A stretch of 64,000 nt of DNA from Chloroflexota bacterium (lineage in GTDB: Bacteria; Chloroflexota; UBA6077; JACCZL01): assembly GCA_030447245.1 (NCBI GenBank), contig JAUJPG010000001.1, positions 460,129 through 524,128 on the forward strand, in the 5' to 3' direction. Position 1 is the stretch's first letter; each line of letters opens with the position of its first letter. Below, piece by piece: positions 59,500-64,000 of this stretch. The position numbers and the translations under genes are program-made. Under the pieces are notes generated by a model. It was given only the letters and a program-made list of their open reading frames with translations, made no database searches and had not been told where the DNA came from.

Positions 59500-60108
59500 T
59501 CAGGCCTTGATCCAGGTTTCGGAGAAGGCCAGAAAGGCGGTGCTGCTCTGGGTGCCGTACATGTCGCGCGGGCCGGGCACGCCGCGGCCGCGGACGCCAT
59601 TGGCGACGACCTCGCAGGCGCGGGCGGGGACGAACAGGGAGAACATCTCGTGCTTGCCGGTCGACGACTGCTCCTTGAGGAACTCGACCATGAATGGCTC
59701 GCCAAGCTCGCGCCAGGTCAGGGTGATGTCGACGTCAGGGCCGGTGATGCGCTCGGTCCAGGCAGTCTTGTGGTCGCCGCTGTGGGTGAACGACTCGGCG
59801 GGCTTGAACGGGAGGTTGGCGAGGTTCGGGTTGCCCTTCCAGGTCCCGAAGTGGGCGATGAAATCGCTGAGAAGGTAGCGGGCGAGCGGCTCGTTGTCGG
59901 TGTAGCACGCGTTCACCGCCTGGCCGCCGGCGCGGCCGGTCGGGTCAGTCAGGATGAACACGGCGTGACCAGGGCCCCGCGGGGAGACGACGACGCGGAA
60001 GAACGACACCAGGCAGGTGGTCTCGCCCTCCGGCGAGTCCTTGAGGGTGATGCCCGGGTTTTCACCGGACCAATCGATCGGGTTCGGGTTGATCGGCGGG
60101 CGCGCCAT
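59500..60108 (-). CDS. Hypothetical protein
   Basis: A 202-residue protein starting MARPPINPNPIDWSGENPGI from an ATG with GAGGTGG upstream. It has a central FILTDPTGRAGGQAVNACYT and VEFLKEQSSTGKHEMFSLFV, no signal peptide and no recognised domain. It looks like a single beta-rich domain. The frame is open upstream to 60507 but with low-complexity Arg-rich content. It is divergent from the family-5 binding-protein gene. Confidence 0.6.
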   Translation of the reverse strand: MARPPINPNPIDWSGENPGITLKDSPEGETTCLVSFFRVVVSPRGPGHAVFILTDPTGRAGGQAVNACYTDNEPLARYLLSDFIAHFGTWKGNPNLANLPFKPAESFTHSGDHKTAWTERITGPDVDITLTWRELGEPFMVEFLKEQSSTGKHEMFSLFVPARACEVVANGVRGRGVPGPRDMYGTQSSTAFLAFSETWIKA

Positions 60109-60350
60109 CTTCACCACCTCAGGTCCGTGGGTCTTGCGATGGGCGCTGGATACCACGCCGCGCGGTCGGCGGACAAGGCGTAGCTCGGTTGGATGCTCGT
60201 CACGAAGCCGGTTCTGGATCGGCTGCGCAGGCCGTGCGAGCACGCACGCTTGACAGATGGAACGATTGGTATTTTCGGTATATAGTGGGACCATCGGCGG
60301 TCCATGGCGCTGTCGGGACCGGTGCCGGGCACAGCCGGTGAGGAGGGAAC

Positions 60351-62018
60351 ATGAGCGGCATCGAACGAAACCCCGGCGGCGAGACGCCTCGAGTTCGCCT
60401 GAGCCGACGCGCGGCGCTGAAGCGATCGGCGCTGCTGACCGTCGGGCTGGCCGGCGGCGCGTTGCTGCAGGCGTGCGGTCAGGGCGGCACGCCCCCAGCA
60501 GCGGCACCTCCCGCCAAGCCGACTGAGGCCCCGAGGGCGGCCGCGCCGCCGACCGCGCCGGCCGCCGCGGCGCCCCGTGGCGAGATCGTGGCCGCGATGT
60601 CCCAGGATCTTCAGAGCATGGACCCGGCCAACCACGTCAATATCTCCGACTGGTCAGTCCACCGTCATATGTTCGACCCGCTGCTCGAGAAAGACTTCGA
60701 CGGCAAGTTCGTGCCGATGCTGGCCGAATCGTGGTCGCCCGTCGACGACACGACCTGGCAGTTCAACTTACGCAAGGGCGTGAAGTTCCACAATGGTGAG
60801 GAGTTCACCGCCGAGTCGGTCAAGGCGACGATGGAGCGGATGCCGCCAGGCAGCCAGCTAGTCCAAGCCGGGCTCCTCTGGACGTCGCTCAAGGAAGTGG
60901 AGATCAAAGGACCCTTCTACACCGTCCTGCTACGCGGCTCGCTGCCGATCGGCTCGATGCTCCACAACCTGACGATGACCGAAATGCTACCTGGCCTCGG
61001 CCACGAAAGACCTGGAGGAGTACTTCCGCAAGCCGGTTGGGACCGGACCGCCTGAAGTTCGTGAGCCGGTCGCGCGGCGACCGGATCGTCTTCGAGGCGA
61101 ATCGTGAGTACTGGCAGCCAGGCGTCCCTAAGGTGGAGAAGGCGACGATCCGCTTCATCCCGAGGGTTCGACGCGGCTGGCCGGGCCTCAAGGCCAGCGA
61201 GATCGACGTTGTCGACCGCTGCCGTTCGAGGAAGAGGAGTCGATCAAGGCAACCCAGACCTGCGCTGGGAGCCGGTCGTCGGCGTCGAGTCGCAATACAT
61301 CGGGTTCCAGTGCGAGAAGCCGCCGTTCAACGACCCGCGGGTCCGTCAAGCGCTGAACTACGGGACCAACAAGGACACGATTATCAAGGAGCTGTTGCTC
61401 GGCAACGGCAAGATCGCCGACGCGCCGATGGCACCGGGGATCTTTGGCTACGCCCAGCAGACGCCGTACGCCTATGATCCGGAGCGCGCCAGGTCGCTGC
61501 TGCGCGATGCGGGTGTCTCGGGCGGCACCATCGAGCTGATCGTCCTGAAGGGGCTGTACACCAAGGGACTCGAGATCGCCCAGGCGATCGGCGCCCAGTG
61601 GCAGCAATTGGGCTTCACGATCAACATCAACGACATGGAAGTTGCCCGCACGCGCGAGGTCCGCGCGGCCGGCACGTTCGACACGTTCTTCGCTGGCTGG
61701 GTGACGATGAGCCGCGACGCCGACTTCGCACTGTGGCGTAACTTCCACAGCACGACGACCGGCCAGTTCCGCAACGTCAGCCAGGTCCGCTACTCGAACC
61801 CGCAGGTCGACAAGCTGCTCGAGACCGGGCAGACCAGCATCAAGGACGAGGACCGTGCACGGGCATACGCCGAGGCGCAGAAGATCATCTGGGACGACGC
61901 GCCGTGGGTTTTCCTGTTCTACACCACCAACGCCTTCGGCGTCCGCAAGCGCGTCGAGGGCTGGCGCTCGCGGCCAGACTACTTCACGCTGGTCAAAGAC
62001 GTCGGAGTAGGAGCCTAA
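60351..62018 (+). pseudogene. Family-5 ABC substrate-binding lipoprotein, six frame changes
   Basis: The start, from a well-placed GGAGG, is a Tat-type lipoprotein signal (RLSRRAALKRSALLTV, then LLQAC). The frame continues as SBP_bac_5 (DLQSMDPANHVNISDW, FVPMLAESWSPVDDTTWQFN, LRKGVKFHNGEEFTAESVKA) to about 61000. Between 61000 and 61251 the reading changes frame six times (near 61000, 61052, 61162, 61187, 61219 and 61251), each piece still recognisable (KDLEEYFRKPVGTGP, LKFVSRSRGDRIVFEANREY). It then returns to the first frame and runs intact to 62018. Such a gene should import peptides or nickel with the two permeases after it. Confidence 0.85.
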
Positions 62019-62104
62019 CCCCACCCCGCGAAGCGCACTCGTTCCGCGAAGCGCACGTGCTCCAACCTTTCATTCACGAGCGTAAGGGCCGGTAGAGGCA
62101 ACCC

Positions 62105-63025
62105 ATGGGCAGCTATCTCGCGCGACGGCTGGTCCAGTCGGTCTTCACGCTGGTCGGCGTGTCGCTGGTCGTGTTCCTGGTGCTGCGAATAATCCCGGGC
62201 GATCCGGCTCGACTGTTACTGCCGGAGGGCGCGTCGCCCGAGGAGATCACGCGGCTGCGCACCAAGCTGGGGCTGGAGCAAGCACTGCCGATCCAGTACC
62301 TGATCTTCTTGCGGGATGCCGTCCGCGGCGACTTTGGCCGCTCGTACCAGTACGACGAGCCAGCGCTCGGGATCGTGCTGGAGAAGGTGCCGGCGACGGC
62401 TGAGCTGACCGTCTACGCGCTCCTGTTCGCGATCCTGGTCGCCGTGCCAATCGGCGTGCTGGCCGCGACACGCCGCCAGACAGTGTTCGACTACGGCACG
62501 ATGGGCTTCGCGTTCCTGGGCCAATCGATGCCCAGCTTCTGGCTCGGGATCATGCTGATTCTGGTTCTGGCGGTCGGGTTGCGGCTGCTGCCGACCTCCG
62601 GTCGCGGAACCTGGCAGCACCTGGTCATGCCGGCGCTGACGCTGGCCAGCTTCCAGATGGCGCTCATCGCACGGCTGGTCCGCTCGAGCATGTTGGAGGT
62701 GCTGCGCGAGGACTACGTTCGGACGGCGCGCGGTAAGGGGCTGCCGGCCCGCACGGTGGTCCTGCGCCACGCGCTCCGCAACAGCATCATCCCGGTCGTG
62801 ACCGTGATCGGGCTGCAGTTCGGGACACTGCTCGGTGGAGCGGTGATCACCGAGACGGTGTTCAACTGGCCGGGGGTGGGCAAACTGGTAGTCGACGCGA
62901 TCTACATCCGTGACTACCCGATCGTTCAGGCGGTGCTGGTCGTCTCCGGCACGGCATTCGTGCTGATCAACCTGCTCATCGACCTGAGCTACAGCTACCT
63001 CGACCCACGGATTCGATACGCGTGA
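62105..63025 (+). CDS. ABC permease, dipeptide/nickel type (DppB-like)
   Basis: A 306-residue permease with six helices: YLARRLVQSVFTLVGVSLVV at the N-terminus, FLVLRIIPGDPARLLLPEGA, then SSMLEVLREDYVRTARGKGL and TETVFNWPGVGKLVVDAI, the EAA-loop and C-terminal signatures of the DppB/NikB family. It pairs with the DppC-like gene that follows 39 bases on. No ATPase gene is inside the window; they may lie beyond 64 kb. Confidence 0.95.
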   Translation: MGSYLARRLVQSVFTLVGVSLVVFLVLRIIPGDPARLLLPEGASPEEITRLRTKLGLEQALPIQYLIFLRDAVRGDFGRSYQYDEPALGIVLEKVPATAELTVYALLFAILVAVPIGVLAATRRQTVFDYGTMGFAFLGQSMPSFWLGIMLILVLAVGLRLLPTSGRGTWQHLVMPALTLASFQMALIARLVRSSMLEVLREDYVRTARGKGLPARTVVLRHALRNSIIPVVTVIGLQFGTLLGGAVITETVFNWPGVGKLVVDAIYIRDYPIVQAVLVVSGTAFVLINLLIDLSYSYLDPRIRYA

Positions 63026-63064
63026 AGCTAGACGCTGCGCTCAGGACCGGGTTGGAGCCGGCCG

Positions 63065-63970
63065 GTGGCTGAAGCTCTCCCGACGCCGATCGCCGCCACA
63101 CCGGCTGCGCTTGCCCCGGGCCGAGTCTCGCGTCGGCCGTCGAACATCCGGCGGCTGCTGCGCAACCGCCAGGCCAGCGCCGGCGGGCTGCTGATCCTGC
63201 TGATGCTGCTGGCGGCAATCCTGGCGCCGCTGCTTGCGCCGTGGGACCCACTGGCGCAGCAGCTCTCGCGGCGGCTGGAGCCGCCGGGATCGCCAATTTA
63301 CCTGCTGGGCAGCGACCCGAACGGCCGCGACATCCTGAGCCGGCTCTTGTTCGGGGCACGCGTCTCGCTCTCGGTCGGCTTTCTCAGTATGCTGCTCGCC
63401 GGGGTGGTCGGGGTCGTGCTCGGGCTGGTCTCCGGCTACTTCGGCGGGAGCCTCGACGACCTGATCATGCGGCTGGCGGACGTCCAGCTTGCGTTCCCGG
63501 TGATTCTGCTGGCGATCACGATCGTCTCGGTCGTCGGGCGCAACGTGGCGACCATCGTGCTGGTCCTGGGGCTGACCGGCTGGGTGGTCTACGCGCGGAC
63601 GGTCCGCAGCTCGGTCCTGAGCCTGCGCGAGCGCGACTTCGTCCTGGCCGCGCGCTGCCTGGGGGCGGGCCATCACCGCATCTTGCTGCGCCACATCCTG
63701 CCGAACACGGCTGCGCCGATCCTGGTGGTCGCGACCGTCCAGATCGCGACGATGATCGTGCTGGAATCGGGGCTGAGCTTCTTCGGCCTGGGCATTCAGC
63801 CGCCAACGCCGACCTGGGGCGGGATGCTGGCGGAGGGCCGCGACTACCTGAGCAACGCGTGGTGGGTGAGCACGATACCCGGCCTGGCGATCATGCTCAC
63901 AGTGCTGGGGATCAACCTCCTTGGCGACGGCCTCCGCGACGTGCTCGACCCGCAGCTGAAGGACTACTAG
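63065..63970 (+). CDS. ABC permease, dipeptide/nickel type (DppC-like)
   Basis: A 301-residue permease: RNRQASAGGLLILLMLLAAI, LLGSDPNGRDILSRLLFGAR, then RERDFVLAARCLGAGHHRIL, LPNTAAPILVVATVQIATMI and LESGLSFFGLGIQPPTPTWG. This is the full DppC/OppC pattern. It starts with GTG. With the DppB-like gene and the broken binding protein it makes one operon; ATPase genes are expected downstream. Confidence 0.95.
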   Translation: MAEALPTPIAATPAALAPGRVSRRPSNIRRLLRNRQASAGGLLILLMLLAAILAPLLAPWDPLAQQLSRRLEPPGSPIYLLGSDPNGRDILSRLLFGARVSLSVGFLSMLLAGVVGVVLGLVSGYFGGSLDDLIMRLADVQLAFPVILLAITIVSVVGRNVATIVLVLGLTGWVVYARTVRSSVLSLRERDFVLAARCLGAGHHRILLRHILPNTAAPILVVATVQIATMIVLESGLSFFGLGIQPPTPTWGGMLAEGRDYLSNAWWVSTIPGLAIMLTVLGINLLGDGLRDVLDPQLKDY

Positions 63971-64000
63971 CCGAGTGTATGGCCGCCCGATCGATCCCCA

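Noticed and set aside
60250-60286. TTGACA and TATATA as a promoter of the family-5 binding-protein operon
   Set aside because: The two boxes are 23 bases apart, too far for a standard promoter. The AT-rich stretch may still be part of one.

Overview
The window is a very GC-rich bacterial chromosome segment. Its family mix is many enolase-superfamily, CaiB/BaiF CoA-transferase, luciferase-like and SDR genes, plus AtuA-type proteins, Uma2 nucleases and short dispersed palindromes. This suggests a heterotrophic Chloroflexota lineage (Thermomicrobia- or SAR202-like), but there is no rRNA or marker gene that proves it. I saw no tRNA, rRNA, CRISPR array or prophage. The only obvious regulatory protein is one stand-alone response-regulator receiver domain.

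0-9.8 kb: a Nudix/DUF1232/PHP-phosphatase operon whose first gene appears to start with CTG, a DUF151 nuclease, a cold-shock protein, an amidase, a palindromic repeat cluster, a HicAB pair with a nonsense-mutated toxin, and a split AtuA pair divergent from a 2-hydroxyacid dehydrogenase. 9.9-18 kb: a decayed IS630, then a compact exosortase locus (one PEP-CTERM-like target, exosortase, EpsI), followed by two enolase-superfamily genes, a Uma2 nuclease and small proteins. 18-31 kb: Hsp20, a dehalogenase-like hydrolase, a GT-C glycosyltransferase with a C-terminal sugar-binding-like domain, a two-subunit ThDP decarboxylase, a DedA fusion, a dehydrogenase, a Kelch protein, a molybdopterin oxidoreductase and a DUF4242 protein.

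31-43 kb: IS remnants, purH, a CoA-transferase with frameshift scars, a GT9 glycosyltransferase, secreted proteins (one with an in-frame stop), tandem beta-helix proteins, a chimeric fossil joining the start of nadE to the 3' part of the CoA-transferase, a second Uma2 gene, nadE and a receiver protein. 43.7-59.5 kb: a dense catabolic block with two SDRs, two luciferase-like flavoenzymes, a ThDP enzyme, an acetamidase/formamidase frameshifted by a perfect 55-bp tandem duplication, an enolase-like enzyme, a MetE-like protein, a nitrate/sulfonate-type ABC importer, an alcohol dehydrogenase, a CoA-transferase and an MNT-HEPN protein. 60-64 kb: a peptide/nickel-type ABC importer whose binding-protein gene carries six frame changes.

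Two themes stand out. One is import plus CoA-, flavin- and enolate-chemistry for degrading small organic acids, amides or sulfonate-like compounds; this is inferred from families and the substrate is unknown. The other is an unusual number of genes with single disabling lesions (hicA, the Ig-like secreted protein, the CoA-transferase, FmdA, the family-5 binding protein), which could be real decay or sequence error; raw reads would tell.
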